Positions 8,717 to 18,490 of a stretch of 64,000 nt of DNA are shown here, one piece after another. The stretch is from positions 248,001 through 312,000 of the forward strand of contig CANLOY010000003.1 of the NCBI GenBank assembly GCA_947493005.1. Direction: 5' to 3'. The translations under genes were made by a program, and so were the position numbers. Origin of the DNA: an uncultured Roseivirga sp. GTDB lineage: Bacteria > Bacteroidota > Bacteroidia > Cytophagales > Cyclobacteriaceae. Every line of letters begins with the position of its first letter. Position 1 is the stretch's first letter. Under the pieces are notes generated by a model, which was given only the letters and a program-made list of their open reading frames with translations, ran no database searches and was not told the origin of the DNA.

Positions 8717-11116
8717 TTATTCATTTCTAAGAGATTCTATTGGGTTTGTCACTGCCGTTTTTAACGTATGGTAGGCGATGGTAACAAATGTGACTAACAA
8801 AATGACACCGCCCGTAATAGCGAAAGGAGTAGCTGAAATTTTGATTTGATAAGCAAAGTTCTCAAGCCATTTGTTCATCAGAAAATAACCAATCGGCCAG
8901 CCTAATAAGTTGGCTATTAACACCTGAATCAAAAATGTCTTTGATAAAATATTCAATAAAGAAGCCTGAGAAGCCCCGAGCACTTTTCTGATACCAATAT
9001 CTTTGACTTTCAATTTCATTATGAAACCAGTTAAGCCAAACAAACCTAAACATCCAATGAAAATTGCCAGTGTTGAAAATACTTTGAACACATCTAAAAA
9101 TTGATTTTCGGCACGGTATAATTCATCAACCTGTTCATCTAAGAAATTATATCTAAAAGGCCTTTCTGGCGAAAATTCGACCCATTTATCTCTTATAAAT
9201 GAGAGCGTCTCATTCATATTCTCCGGAGAAATTTTCACATTCATGTATGACACCCCCCTGGTAACCTCAGAAGCTAATGTGAACACGACAGGTCTAATTT
9301 CGGCATGTAGTGATGCAAAATGGAAGTCTTTTACGACACCTATGATTACAGCATTCTTTCTTGTCCACTCTTGTCCAGTATAAGCCATTCCTGGTAATGG
9401 AGTACCTATTGGATTTTCCAGATTAAAGAAATCAACTGCAGATTCATTAATTACATAGGCTTCCAGATAATCTGTTGCAAACTCTCTATCAAATGAGCGT
9501 CCTTGAATAATTTCGGTACCCATTGTTTCAAAGTAATCGTGACCAATAGTTACAGTAGGTGCATAAACCTGTTCTTCTTGATTGTCAGGCCAATACCCTC
9601 TCCATCCTCCTACTCTTGATGTCGGGTTATTGCTTGTTGCCGTTACTCCTAGTATCTGAGCGTTTCGTTTTAGTTCTTCGCTGAACAAATCGTATTGAGC
9701 AGCCATTGCATTAGTTTGTATTGGTATTACAAGGACTTGCTCCTTGTTTATTCCCAGATCACTGTTTTTGAGAAATTTCACCTGATCTAAAATCACAATG
9801 GTAGAGACAATAAGAACTACAGCAATGAAAAACTGAAAGGTGACAAGCCCATTTCTTACAGAAAACTTATTCGCGGATTTATTGAACACATTTCCTTTCA
9901 TTGCATCTGTGGTCTTCATTTTTAATAAAAACAATGCAGGAAAACTTCCAGAGACCAGCCCGATAATTAATCCCATTCCAAACAAGAGAAAGAGCAAAGA
10001 AGCATTGTCAACCAAACCAAAACTGAAGGTCTTGTTTGTTAGGTTATTGAAGGCAGGTAGTGTAATCTCGACTAAAACAATTGCTATTACACAAGCCAAA
10101 AGAGCGATGATGATTGATTCAAACTGAAACTGTGTTACCTGCGCACCATTTCTGGCTCCGAAAATCTTCTTTAATCCAACTTCTTTTCCTCTTTGAAAAG
10201 ATCCGGCAATTGACAGATTAATGTAATTGATAGCAGCCAATATCAAGATTACTACTGCAGTTGCAATAAAAATCAAGACAGTGGTGATATTACCATTTTC
10301 CTGAAGTTCATATGACAAATCAGAGTTCAAATGAATGTCTTCCAGTGCTTGCACGAAGTATTGATGTGGGTCATCTCTTTCGTAATTCTGATTAAGGAAT
10401 GTATTAATTCTCGTCTCCAGTACCTTCGGATCTGCCTCATTAGCTAGTTTGAAATAAAGCAGATGGCTAGTCCCACTAAATAGTATGTGTATGTAGTTCC
10501 CATACCATTGTAGCGTTGTGGATACAGGGATAAACATATCAGCATTAAAATGAGTATTGTCAGGAGTATTTTTTACGACTGCCGCCACACGAAAATCTAC
10601 CCCTCCGTACCTGAGTATCTGATCAATTGGATTCACATCCCCAAAATGAACTTCAGCTGCACTTTGAGTTATTACTATTGCCAACGGATCATCCAAAGCA
10701 TTGATATGATCTCCTAAAACCGATTGATAACTGAAAACATCAAAAAAAGTAGAGTCTACGTAAGCAACATCTTCTTGCCAAACATGCTGATCTCCATTAC
10801 TGACCACACCACTGAATATTGCTATTCTTGAGGCCTGTTCAACCTCTGGAAAATTATCTGTAATCACAGGCATTAAAGGATATGATACTGTTGCCGCATG
10901 GTTTCTACCATTTCCTCCTTGATTATAAGCTCCAGTGAGTCTGTATATCTGCTCTGAGTCTTCGAAATGTTTATCGTAACTCATCTCGTCATTGACAAAT
11001 AGTACAATCAACAAGCAAGCCGTTAGGCCAATGGCCAATCCGGCTACATTGATGGCAGAATAGAGTTTATTCTTCCAAAGGTTTCTAAGAGCAAGTTTTA
11101 GATATGTTTTGAACAT
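8717..11116 (-). CDS. FtsX/MacB-type ABC transporter permease (fourth in operon)
   Basis: A 799-residue permease with MFKTYLKLALRNLWKNKLYS at the N-terminus. The first coupling motif is atypical, QRGKEVGLKKIFGA (near 307). The second is canonical, LKVKDIGIRKVLGA (near 700). The second periplasmic domain has IIGVVKDFHFAS, and the C-terminus is TNPIESLRNE. It lies 11 bases downstream of the preceding permease and 9 bases upstream of the next. The full-length frame and intact FtsX repeats argue for a working gene. Confidence 0.9.
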   Translation of the reverse strand: MFKTYLKLALRNLWKNKLYSAINVAGLAIGLTACLLIVLFVNDEMSYDKHFEDSEQIYRLTGAYNQGGNGRNHAATVSYPLMPVITDNFPEVEQASRIAIFSGVVSNGDQHVWQEDVAYVDSTFFDVFSYQSVLGDHINALDDPLAIVITQSAAEVHFGDVNPIDQILRYGGVDFRVAAVVKNTPDNTHFNADMFIPVSTTLQWYGNYIHILFSGTSHLLYFKLANEADPKVLETRINTFLNQNYERDDPHQYFVQALEDIHLNSDLSYELQENGNITTVLIFIATAVVILILAAINYINLSIAGSFQRGKEVGLKKIFGARNGAQVTQFQFESIIIALLACVIAIVLVEITLPAFNNLTNKTFSFGLVDNASLLFLLFGMGLIIGLVSGSFPALFLLKMKTTDAMKGNVFNKSANKFSVRNGLVTFQFFIAVVLIVSTIVILDQVKFLKNSDLGINKEQVLVIPIQTNAMAAQYDLFSEELKRNAQILGVTATSNNPTSRVGGWRGYWPDNQEEQVYAPTVTIGHDYFETMGTEIIQGRSFDREFATDYLEAYVINESAVDFFNLENPIGTPLPGMAYTGQEWTRKNAVIIGVVKDFHFASLHAEIRPVVFTLASEVTRGVSYMNVKISPENMNETLSFIRDKWVEFSPERPFRYNFLDEQVDELYRAENQFLDVFKVFSTLAIFIGCLGLFGLTGFIMKLKVKDIGIRKVLGASQASLLNILSKTFLIQVLIANLLGWPIGYFLMNKWLENFAYQIKISATPFAITGGVILLVTFVTIAYHTLKTAVTNPIESLRNE

Positions 11117-11127
11117 GAGTGTTTTTA

Positions 11128-13527
11128 TTATTCGTTTCTAAGTGAGTCTACTGGGTTACTGTTAGCAGTTCTAAATGATTGAACCGAAACTGTCAGTGTA
11201 GCAATACCAAAAGTTATGGCGGCCGGAATAAGGAATAGAAGCACTCCTATTTCAATTTTCTCAGTGAAATTATCCAACCAATTGCTTATCAAATAGTAAG
11301 ACACCGGAATAGTCAGTGCAAAAGACAGCAATACCAGTTTAGAAAAGCTTGAATTAAGGAGAAAGACCAACTGTTGTACAGAAGCACCAAGTACCTTTCT
11401 TACTCCTATCTCTTTTTGACGTTGCTGCGCAGTTAAATGCGCTAGACCAAACAACCCTAAACAAGAAATGACTATTGCCAGAAAAGTAGAATAAGTAATG
11501 ACCTTCTTCCAACGTTTTTCTTCGGCAAAAGCGTTTTGATTGTCTTCAGCTTTAAAGGATAATGAAAGTGGTTGATAAGGGTCTACCTTTCTCCAGGCTT
11601 CTTCTATATCTTTCTTTATTTCTGTTACATAAGCAGGGTTGTACTTGATGTTAAGCTCTCTAAGTTGATGTCCGTAGTACTCAGGCGAAAAGAAAGCCAT
11701 GGCCATTGGACGACTATTTCCGCTGGCATGTTTATAGTCAGCTACAACACCTACAATTCTTGAACTTTCTGTACCTTCTCCATCTCCCAATACTTTACCA
11801 ATTGCATCGTCAATACCTACACTTATTTCTTTCAGAAAACTTTCATTAACGATGATATTGCTAAGGCTATCATTTGCACGGATGTAATACGCACCCGCCT
11901 CTTTTAGCTTCTTTCCTTCCAAAAGAGGCACTTCAATCATGTCTAAATAATTGCTTTCTGCGCTCGTAGTTAGTGCGAAAAAGCTCTCTCCCTCAATATC
12001 GAACTCTGAACCACTACCGTACCCCAGCATTAATGCCATTTCATTAATCTGAGGGTTTGACATCAGCTCATTTTTCAGCAATTGACCTGCAGATTCATTT
12101 CCATTCATATGAACAACAATCAGATCAGCATCATTATAACCTAAGTCCACCTCAAGCATATGTGTAATTTGACGGTTCATGGCTAGTGTACCTACGACCA
12201 AAATACCTGCAATTGTAAATTGAACTAATACCAAACCTTTTGAAACAAAACGTTTTCCAGATAATTTAACCTTACCATTCAGGCTTGAAATAGCCGAAAA
12301 ACGAGAAACTACAAATGATGGATAGGTACCTGCCAGCAGTGCTGTAAATACAACTAACAAGAAGCAGGAAACAATTAGAGAAGGATCGTTAATTACACTT
12401 CCCGTAAACTGTTTATTCATTAGTTCGCCAAACACGGGAAGGAAGAATTCTGCCATAATAAGACCTATAATGAATGAGAGAAAAGAAACATAAAAAGCCT
12501 CACTTAAAAACTGAAAAGCCAATTGCCTTTTAAGAGCTCCAAGCACCTTCCGTACTCCAATCTCCTTGGCTCTGGGCAATGAACGTGCGACTGTCAGATT
12601 AGCAAAGTTGATACATGCCAATACCAGAATAACCATGGCTATTACAGACAGTATGTAAGAAAATGTCGGATTACTCTCTCCCTTCAATCCACTTGAGCCA
12701 CCATTTATTTCAGTGTTTAAATGAATATCAGTCAATGGCTGAAGTTCATTTATAATGTTTCTGGTAAACTCTCCATCCTCTCCTGGATTAAGGGCTACTC
12801 TGATCTCTTTAATTTTTGTCTCTATTGCTAATGGATCAGTACCTGACTTTAGTTGTAAAAATGACGTTGAACCAATTCTTCCCCATGGTCTTGGAAGTAC
12901 ACCTTGTATAGCTTCATGCTTCTTCCAGGGTAAAATAAACTCCATATCAAGCGATGTATTTGAAGGGAGGTTTTCAATAACAGCATCAACAATGTATTGT
13001 TCGATATTGCCTTCTAAACGAATACTCAATTCTTTACCGACAACATCTGTATCTCCAAAATATTTGATGGCATTATCCTCAGTAATCACCACTCTGTTCA
13101 ACTCCGATAATGCTCCAGACAAAGCCCCAGAGACTACTTTAAAATCAAACATCTCGAATATCGCAGGGTCGCTAAAGGTAACGCCAAACTGTGTGATAAA
13201 ATCGTCACCTTTTTTGACTATGGCAGCGGTATTATCAAACCTTGTGAAATTGACTATCTCAGGCACCCTTTCAGCATATTCCTTGGCTTCAATCTCACTT
13301 GATGCTCCCATATACATGGTATTACCGCCAAACTCTATCTGCGAAGTAATCCGGTAAATGTCTTCTGAATTGGCATGATACTTATCAAAAGTCACTTCGT
13401 CTTTTACATACATAAATATCAGTAAGCAACAAGCAATACCTAAGGCCAGGCCAGTAATATTGATAAAGGAAAACCCCTTGTGCCTGGCAAGGTTTCTAAA
13501 GGCAATAGTTAAATAGTTCTTCAACAT
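11128..13527 (-). CDS. FtsX/MacB-type ABC transporter permease (third in operon)
   Basis: A 799-residue permease. The N-terminal helix follows LARHKGFSFINITGLALG. Both coupling motifs are canonical and nearly identical, PRAKEIGVRKVLGA (near 316) and QRQKEIGVRKVLGA (near 700), which shows the internal duplication clearly. The motif preceding the second membrane block is divergent (IVGVVADYKHAS). The C-terminus is NSNPVDSLRNE. Spacing to the neighbours is 12 and 11 bases. As in the other members, there is no Walker A or LSGGQ motif, so it is a membrane subunit only. Confidence 0.9.
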   Translation of the reverse strand: MLKNYLTIAFRNLARHKGFSFINITGLALGIACCLLIFMYVKDEVTFDKYHANSEDIYRITSQIEFGGNTMYMGASSEIEAKEYAERVPEIVNFTRFDNTAAIVKKGDDFITQFGVTFSDPAIFEMFDFKVVSGALSGALSELNRVVITEDNAIKYFGDTDVVGKELSIRLEGNIEQYIVDAVIENLPSNTSLDMEFILPWKKHEAIQGVLPRPWGRIGSTSFLQLKSGTDPLAIETKIKEIRVALNPGEDGEFTRNIINELQPLTDIHLNTEINGGSSGLKGESNPTFSYILSVIAMVILVLACINFANLTVARSLPRAKEIGVRKVLGALKRQLAFQFLSEAFYVSFLSFIIGLIMAEFFLPVFGELMNKQFTGSVINDPSLIVSCFLLVVFTALLAGTYPSFVVSRFSAISSLNGKVKLSGKRFVSKGLVLVQFTIAGILVVGTLAMNRQITHMLEVDLGYNDADLIVVHMNGNESAGQLLKNELMSNPQINEMALMLGYGSGSEFDIEGESFFALTTSAESNYLDMIEVPLLEGKKLKEAGAYYIRANDSLSNIIVNESFLKEISVGIDDAIGKVLGDGEGTESSRIVGVVADYKHASGNSRPMAMAFFSPEYYGHQLRELNIKYNPAYVTEIKKDIEEAWRKVDPYQPLSLSFKAEDNQNAFAEEKRWKKVITYSTFLAIVISCLGLFGLAHLTAQQRQKEIGVRKVLGASVQQLVFLLNSSFSKLVLLSFALTIPVSYYLISNWLDNFTEKIEIGVLLFLIPAAITFGIATLTVSVQSFRTANSNPVDSLRNE

Positions 13528-13539
13528 AGTTTTAGGCTT

Positions 13540-15906
13540 TTATTCATTCCTTAAAATGTCTACAGGGTTCTTTTTAGATGTATTATAGCCATGGATACCC
13601 AAGACCAAAACCGTGATGGAAACGATTATAATTACTGATGCAAAGAAGTATGGAACCGTACTTCCGATACGGTAAGGAAACTCATCCAACCATCCTTTGA
13701 TTAATAAATAGGTTACGGGAACGGAGGATATTAAAGAGAATAAGATCAATAATATGAATCGTTGATTCATAATTCTCATTAAAGATACTCTACCAGCCCC
13801 AAGTACTTTTCTGATGCTATATTCCTTTTCTCGAAGCTGATTCTCAAATGCAGTTAGTGCGAATAAACCAAGAAAAGCAACCAACACTAGCATACCAGTT
13901 AGTATGTTAAATATGTTCACCAAAGACTCTTCCTTTCGGTATGACTCTAAAAACACCCCATCTACATCCTTTAAGTCGACTGATTTCCCTGTATTAAAAT
14001 TTTCAAAGACTTCATTGACTTGAGCAACAACTGAAGCTCTATCACCCTCTCTGAACTTGAACTGCATATTCCGTATTTCAGACTTGACATTTGTAATTAG
14101 TAATGGCCTGATTTCACTCTTTCCCGATTGAAAATGGAAATCCTTTACAACTCCCTTAATTACCATACCGCCTGCCAATTTATGTCCAATTGGACTTTCG
14201 ATTTTTAACTGTTTAACTGCCATTTCATTGACAATAACGGCAGTTGCTCTCTCAGAATCTTCAATATCTTTAAATGAAGTGCCTTGAACCATATCCAGAT
14301 CAAACAGTTCAATAAAATCATTGTCAGCACTTCCCATCCATAGCATTTCTTGAGTTTTCTGACCATTCTCATCTATAGGAATCATCATGATAGACCCTAT
14401 CTCAGGTAATGGCGAACCGCTGACCATCTCGATCTGAGGTATGCGCTCTAACTCTGTTCTGAGTTCATCATACTTACCTCCAAAACCTCCTTCAAACACA
14501 TCAAAGCTGAGTACGTTTTTGGCATTATATCCAATATCTATGTTAATCAAATGATTGGCTTGTCCCCTAATGATTAATGCACTTGCCAAAAAGCCTGCAC
14601 AAATAAGGAATTGAAAGACTACAAGGGCTTTACGGAAAAAATTAGACTTTGACTTTGCGGTTCTGCCCTTTAACAAAGATGATAAGTCAAAAGTAGAAGC
14701 TACCATTGCAGGGTAAACCCCTGAGACTACTACCACTAAAAACAAAAGCCCCAGTAAAATAAAAGCTAAGTCAGGAGTTCCAAAAAAATCAAGTGCAAGT
14801 CGCTTCCCCAAAATTCCACTAATCTTGGGAAGGCATATTTCCACAGCAATTAATGATATGATCAAAGCAATGATGGCCAGAAACAAAGTCTCTCCTATTT
14901 TCATAAGAATCAACCTTGATCTCGAAGCTCCGATTACCTTCATTACTGCCATGTCCCTTGCTTTAGAAAATGACCTGGCGGTTGTTAAGTTTATATAGTT
15001 AAAACAAGCCACTAAAAGCAGCATTATTCCTACTAATGAAAAAATGTATAAGTATTGTTTATTACCACCAAAAGTACTGTTTGGATCACCTCTGAAAGTT
15101 GCATCTTGCATGTATAAGTCTCCAAAGGATTTAAAAACATACTGTTCTGCCCTTTCTTCATTTTCGGAGTGCTTTAAAACAACTGACTTAGCATCTGCTT
15201 TTAGAGACTCTATAGAATACCCCGGACTTAGTAAAAGGTAATCTAGCCCCATACCAAACTTCCAATTATCCTTCATCCCGATATAAGGTGTCATATCATA
15301 GTCTATTGGAGTAAGCATATCAAACTGTAAATGAGAATTGCCAGGTATAGGACTTAATACACCCGTAATTTTGAAAGTGCCTGAGTCTTTGAATTCAAGG
15401 TTTTGGCCAACAGGATTCTTGTTCTTGAAGTGCTTTTGTGCCAACTCGTGAGAAATAATCACAGATCTTGGCTCGTTCAGTGCTGTTTTCTCATATCCCA
15501 ATTCAAGTTTAAAATCAAAAATCTTGAATATGGAAGGTTGAGTATGATATAGGCCTTTTGTTTCAAACCACTCTCCTTCTACTTTGTATTTCTGAGCGGT
15601 AGCCATTCCTATCTTAACACCATTTTCCACTCCTGGAATTTCATCAACAAATGCATCCATTGCCGCAAATGGTGGTAACATAGAAACCGAACCTGCCCCA
15701 CCAACTTCAAATTGGATATTGGGCATATATATTCGCTCTACATTTGAGTGCCACTTATCATAGGTTAGTTCATCTTTTACATACAGGGATGTAATAATAA
15801 AACAGAACATCCCCAGGGCTAGCCCCAGAATATTAATACCGGCAAAAAAACGTTCTCTCTTGAGGCTTTTCATTCCCGATTTAAGGAACCTTAACACACT
15901 ATTCAT
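13540..15906 (-). CDS. FtsX/MacB-type ABC transporter permease (second in operon)
   Basis: A 788-residue permease and the most divergent of the set at its coupling motifs. The first reads SKARDMAVMKVIGAS (near 312) and the second QLREKEYSIRKVLGAG (near 688), instead of KEIGVRKVLGA. The second periplasmic domain retains IKGVVKDFHFQS and the C-terminus NPVDILRNE is standard. It starts 18 bases after the first permease and ends 12 bases before the third. The altered first motif may reflect a different ATPase contact or relaxed constraint; the reading frame is intact. Confidence 0.9.
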   Translation of the reverse strand: MNSVLRFLKSGMKSLKRERFFAGINILGLALGMFCFIITSLYVKDELTYDKWHSNVERIYMPNIQFEVGGAGSVSMLPPFAAMDAFVDEIPGVENGVKIGMATAQKYKVEGEWFETKGLYHTQPSIFKIFDFKLELGYEKTALNEPRSVIISHELAQKHFKNKNPVGQNLEFKDSGTFKITGVLSPIPGNSHLQFDMLTPIDYDMTPYIGMKDNWKFGMGLDYLLLSPGYSIESLKADAKSVVLKHSENEERAEQYVFKSFGDLYMQDATFRGDPNSTFGGNKQYLYIFSLVGIMLLLVACFNYINLTTARSFSKARDMAVMKVIGASRSRLILMKIGETLFLAIIALIISLIAVEICLPKISGILGKRLALDFFGTPDLAFILLGLLFLVVVVSGVYPAMVASTFDLSSLLKGRTAKSKSNFFRKALVVFQFLICAGFLASALIIRGQANHLINIDIGYNAKNVLSFDVFEGGFGGKYDELRTELERIPQIEMVSGSPLPEIGSIMMIPIDENGQKTQEMLWMGSADNDFIELFDLDMVQGTSFKDIEDSERATAVIVNEMAVKQLKIESPIGHKLAGGMVIKGVVKDFHFQSGKSEIRPLLITNVKSEIRNMQFKFREGDRASVVAQVNEVFENFNTGKSVDLKDVDGVFLESYRKEESLVNIFNILTGMLVLVAFLGLFALTAFENQLREKEYSIRKVLGAGRVSLMRIMNQRFILLILFSLISSVPVTYLLIKGWLDEFPYRIGSTVPYFFASVIIIVSITVLVLGIHGYNTSKKNPVDILRNE

Positions 15907-15924
15907 GATAACTTTGATTTTAAA

Positions 15925-18294
15925 CTATTCTGTTCTAAGAGATTTAACTGGGTTAATTGATGCAGCTCTAAATGACTGAAACACAAGAATACTCCATACA
16001 ATCCCTACCAGCATTAGAAGTGGCAGAACCAAAAGCGTTATGTTAAGTGGAATATGGAAAGCAAAACTGTTGAGCCAGTCTGACATAAAGTAGTAGAGTA
16101 ATGGTAATACCATTATAGCTACTACTCCAATTAGTTTGGTAATCCCACTGTTAAGCACCCAGGCTATATGCAACATATTAGCCCCCAAAACCTTTCGAAT
16201 ACCAATTTCTTTTGTCCTGTGCTCAGCAATAAAAATAGATAAACCAAGAATTCCTAAGCCTGCTACGAAAACAGCTAGTAAACTAAAAACAGTGAAGATA
16301 TCTGAGAGCTTTTTCTCCTGCTCATACTTTTGAGCAAACTGATCGTCAAGGAATTGATAATCGAATGGAAGGTCCCGAGAGAAGTTTTCAAAGCTAATTC
16401 TAATATGATCAATTGCTTTTTCCAGGTTTCTGGTATTAAGCTTAATATAAGCATAGCTAAACCCTTCCTTCTTAACCGCAATCATCAAAGGTAGCACTTC
16501 TTCTTTAGCCGAACCGTAGATAAAATCTGTGGTAATGCCACGAACTGGTTTATTGAAAAGTTTTTTCTCAAAAGGATTATTCCAAGAGAATTTTTCCTGT
16601 GCACTTTCATTGATAATCATAGCATTCTCTAGTAGACTTTCATTCATATCACCAAATGCTTCTCCTTCTTTGATACCAATCTCCATAGTACTTAGAAACC
16701 CTGGTTCTACCTCCATATATTTAATTGGTGTTCTATCTTCCATACCTTCTACTTCAACATAAAAGGTGATCATTCCTTGAAAGACAGATGCTGAACTACC
16801 TGAAACAGAATTGATAGCTGAGTTTGCAAGTAATTGTTCCTTAAAAACTTTATAGTTTTCCCGAAGATTAGAATCCTCCATTGGAACTCCAATAACTTGT
16901 TCATTATCAAAGCCCAAATCTAAACTCTGCATATAATTGAATTGACTATACACTACAGTAGTGATTCCTATAAGAGCCAGACAAATAAAAAACTGAAATC
17001 CAACGAGCATTTTTCTAAACATCCCTCCGTTCTTGCCACGGGTTAATTTCCCGGAGAGTATTTCAATCGGATTAAATCTGGATAAGTATAGTGAAGGATA
17101 TATTCCCGCTAAAAGACCAGACAAAACAATAAAGCCAATGAGCAATAGGTATGTTTTGATTGAAGTGTAATCAATAAATAGTTCTTTACCAACAAACTGA
17201 TTTAATGTGGGCATTGCCATTTCTGAAAGGCAAATTGCAATCAATAATGAAATACCAATCATCATAAAAGATTCCATGAAGAATTGTCTTGTAATATCAC
17301 CTCTATGTCCACCAACTGTTTTTCTAATACCTACTTCTTTTGCTCTTTTTGAGTAACGAGCAGTAGATAAATTCATATAATTAATGATAGCCACAGTCAA
17401 AATCACAAGTGAAATAATTAGAAAGAGCTGAGCATTTGACTTATTGCCTTTTTCTGCAAAGTAACCCTTGTTGAGATCTGAAAAATAAATCTCCGTAAGA
17501 GGTAGAAGTTTTGATACATCATTGGGTCTATGAGGAGAGATAGCCCTATTTATTTCGTTTTCAATGGAAGATAAATCTTCACTAACTTTATCAAGTTTAA
17601 TGTACAATTGAAAGGCAGATAGTGTAGTCCAATTAAAGACCGATGAAGAATTGTTTATATCACCATATTCAGTCCAAACAATGTCGGCATTATCAAAGGA
17701 AATCAAGTAGTCAAACTTAAGGTGAGTATTTGTCGGTAAGTCTTTAAAAACACCTGTTACTACAAGTTTTCCAAAATTGACTATTTCAATTGATTGAGAT
17801 ATAGCATTCTCTATACTGCCAAAAAGCCGATTCGCTTCTGATTCAGAAATAACAATATTGTCAATTTTGGAAATTGCCTCTTTAGTACCTGAAAGCATTT
17901 GAACCGAGAAGAAATCAAAAGCAGACTCATCCGTATAATGTAAGTCATTGATCTTATACTTCTTTCCATTACTCAGCTTTATTACTTTATCAGATACTTT
18001 TCCGAACCTGACTGCCGACTTAACTTGAGGTATTGATTCCACTAGCAATGGTCCCATGGGTGCCATTGTTTGGGGGTAAAAGCCATTCCTTTGACTCGAA
18101 GTGTCACTCAAAAAAACTTGATAGACAAGATCCTTATCCTTATGATATTCATCATAGCTGAATTCATTTTGGACAAATAAGGTTAGAAGAATAAAACAAG
18201 CCATTCCTACTGAAAGGCCCAGTACATTAATAAGGCTATAGGATTTGTTTTTAAGTAAAAACCTTAATGATGTTATTAAATAATTTTTGAGCAT
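15925..18294 (-). CDS. FtsX/MacB-type ABC transporter permease (first in operon)
   Basis: A 789-residue permease and the first gene of the six-gene run. The membrane helix follows LLKNKSYSLINVLGLSVG. The coupling motifs are KRAKEVGIRKTVGG (near 315) and HRTKEIGIRKVLGA (near 689). The GVVKDFHF equivalent is degenerate (RGITTDFIYGS). The end is INPVKSLRTE. The upstream 196 bp are shared with the divergent regulator gene and contain a sigma-54-like promoter and tandem palindromes. With a predicted 14-base leader, the gene is probably the entry point of a transcript of more than 14 kb. Confidence 0.9.
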   Translation of the reverse strand: MLKNYLITSLRFLLKNKSYSLINVLGLSVGMACFILLTLFVQNEFSYDEYHKDKDLVYQVFLSDTSSQRNGFYPQTMAPMGPLLVESIPQVKSAVRFGKVSDKVIKLSNGKKYKINDLHYTDESAFDFFSVQMLSGTKEAISKIDNIVISESEANRLFGSIENAISQSIEIVNFGKLVVTGVFKDLPTNTHLKFDYLISFDNADIVWTEYGDINNSSSVFNWTTLSAFQLYIKLDKVSEDLSSIENEINRAISPHRPNDVSKLLPLTEIYFSDLNKGYFAEKGNKSNAQLFLIISLVILTVAIINYMNLSTARYSKRAKEVGIRKTVGGHRGDITRQFFMESFMMIGISLLIAICLSEMAMPTLNQFVGKELFIDYTSIKTYLLLIGFIVLSGLLAGIYPSLYLSRFNPIEILSGKLTRGKNGGMFRKMLVGFQFFICLALIGITTVVYSQFNYMQSLDLGFDNEQVIGVPMEDSNLRENYKVFKEQLLANSAINSVSGSSASVFQGMITFYVEVEGMEDRTPIKYMEVEPGFLSTMEIGIKEGEAFGDMNESLLENAMIINESAQEKFSWNNPFEKKLFNKPVRGITTDFIYGSAKEEVLPLMIAVKKEGFSYAYIKLNTRNLEKAIDHIRISFENFSRDLPFDYQFLDDQFAQKYEQEKKLSDIFTVFSLLAVFVAGLGILGLSIFIAEHRTKEIGIRKVLGANMLHIAWVLNSGITKLIGVVAIMVLPLLYYFMSDWLNSFAFHIPLNITLLVLPLLMLVGIVWSILVFQSFRAASINPVKSLRTE

Positions 18295-18318
18295 GACCTA
18301 AATGTTTTGATGTATCTT

Positions 18319-18335
18319 TCCAAGCATCATACCAA
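18319..18335 (-). promoter_or_regulatory. sigma-54-like -24/-12 promoter of the six-permease operon
   Basis: The - strand reads TTGGTATGATGCTTGGA. It matches the RpoN consensus at the -24 GG, the N4 spacing and the TTG of the -12 box; the -12 GC is GG. The promoter at 3838-3854 shares the TGGTATG-N4-TTGGA core. Transcription would begin about 14 bases before the ATG at 18294. Confidence 0.6.
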
Positions 18336-18387
18336 TATTAACAATCAGATTATCAACTACTTAATATTATACAGGAGCAATACACCA

Positions 18388-18422
18388 TCCGCTCCCGAAC
18401 TTTAACGTCCGTTGGCGGACGG
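18388..18422 (-). promoter_or_regulatory. Tandem palindromic activator sites (UAS)
   Basis: TCCG-CTCC-CGAAC (18388-18400) and the perfect palindrome GTCCG-TTGG-CGGAC (18407-18420) have centres 20 bp apart. The nearer centre is 61 bp from the -24 GG, as at the second copy (3907-3941). The sites lie between the permease operon and the divergent response-regulator gene, so they could also act on the regulator's own expression. Binding by that regulator is an inference from position and symmetry. Confidence 0.65.
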
Positions 18423-18490
18423 CTACATTTGTTTGTATATTATGAGCTCATTTCATTTGTGAAGTAGCATAAGTAAGATACTTAAAACCT

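Noticed and set aside
12755-13357. Long + strand open frame (200 codons)
   Set aside because: It lies entirely antisense to a well-supported permease gene, has no recognisable domain and is explained by codon bias of the other strand.
18424-18431. TACATTTG as a -7 box for the response-regulator gene
   Set aside because: It fits TAnnTTTG, but no -33 TTTG was found at a suitable distance and it partly borders the activator palindromes, so it is not listed as a promoter.
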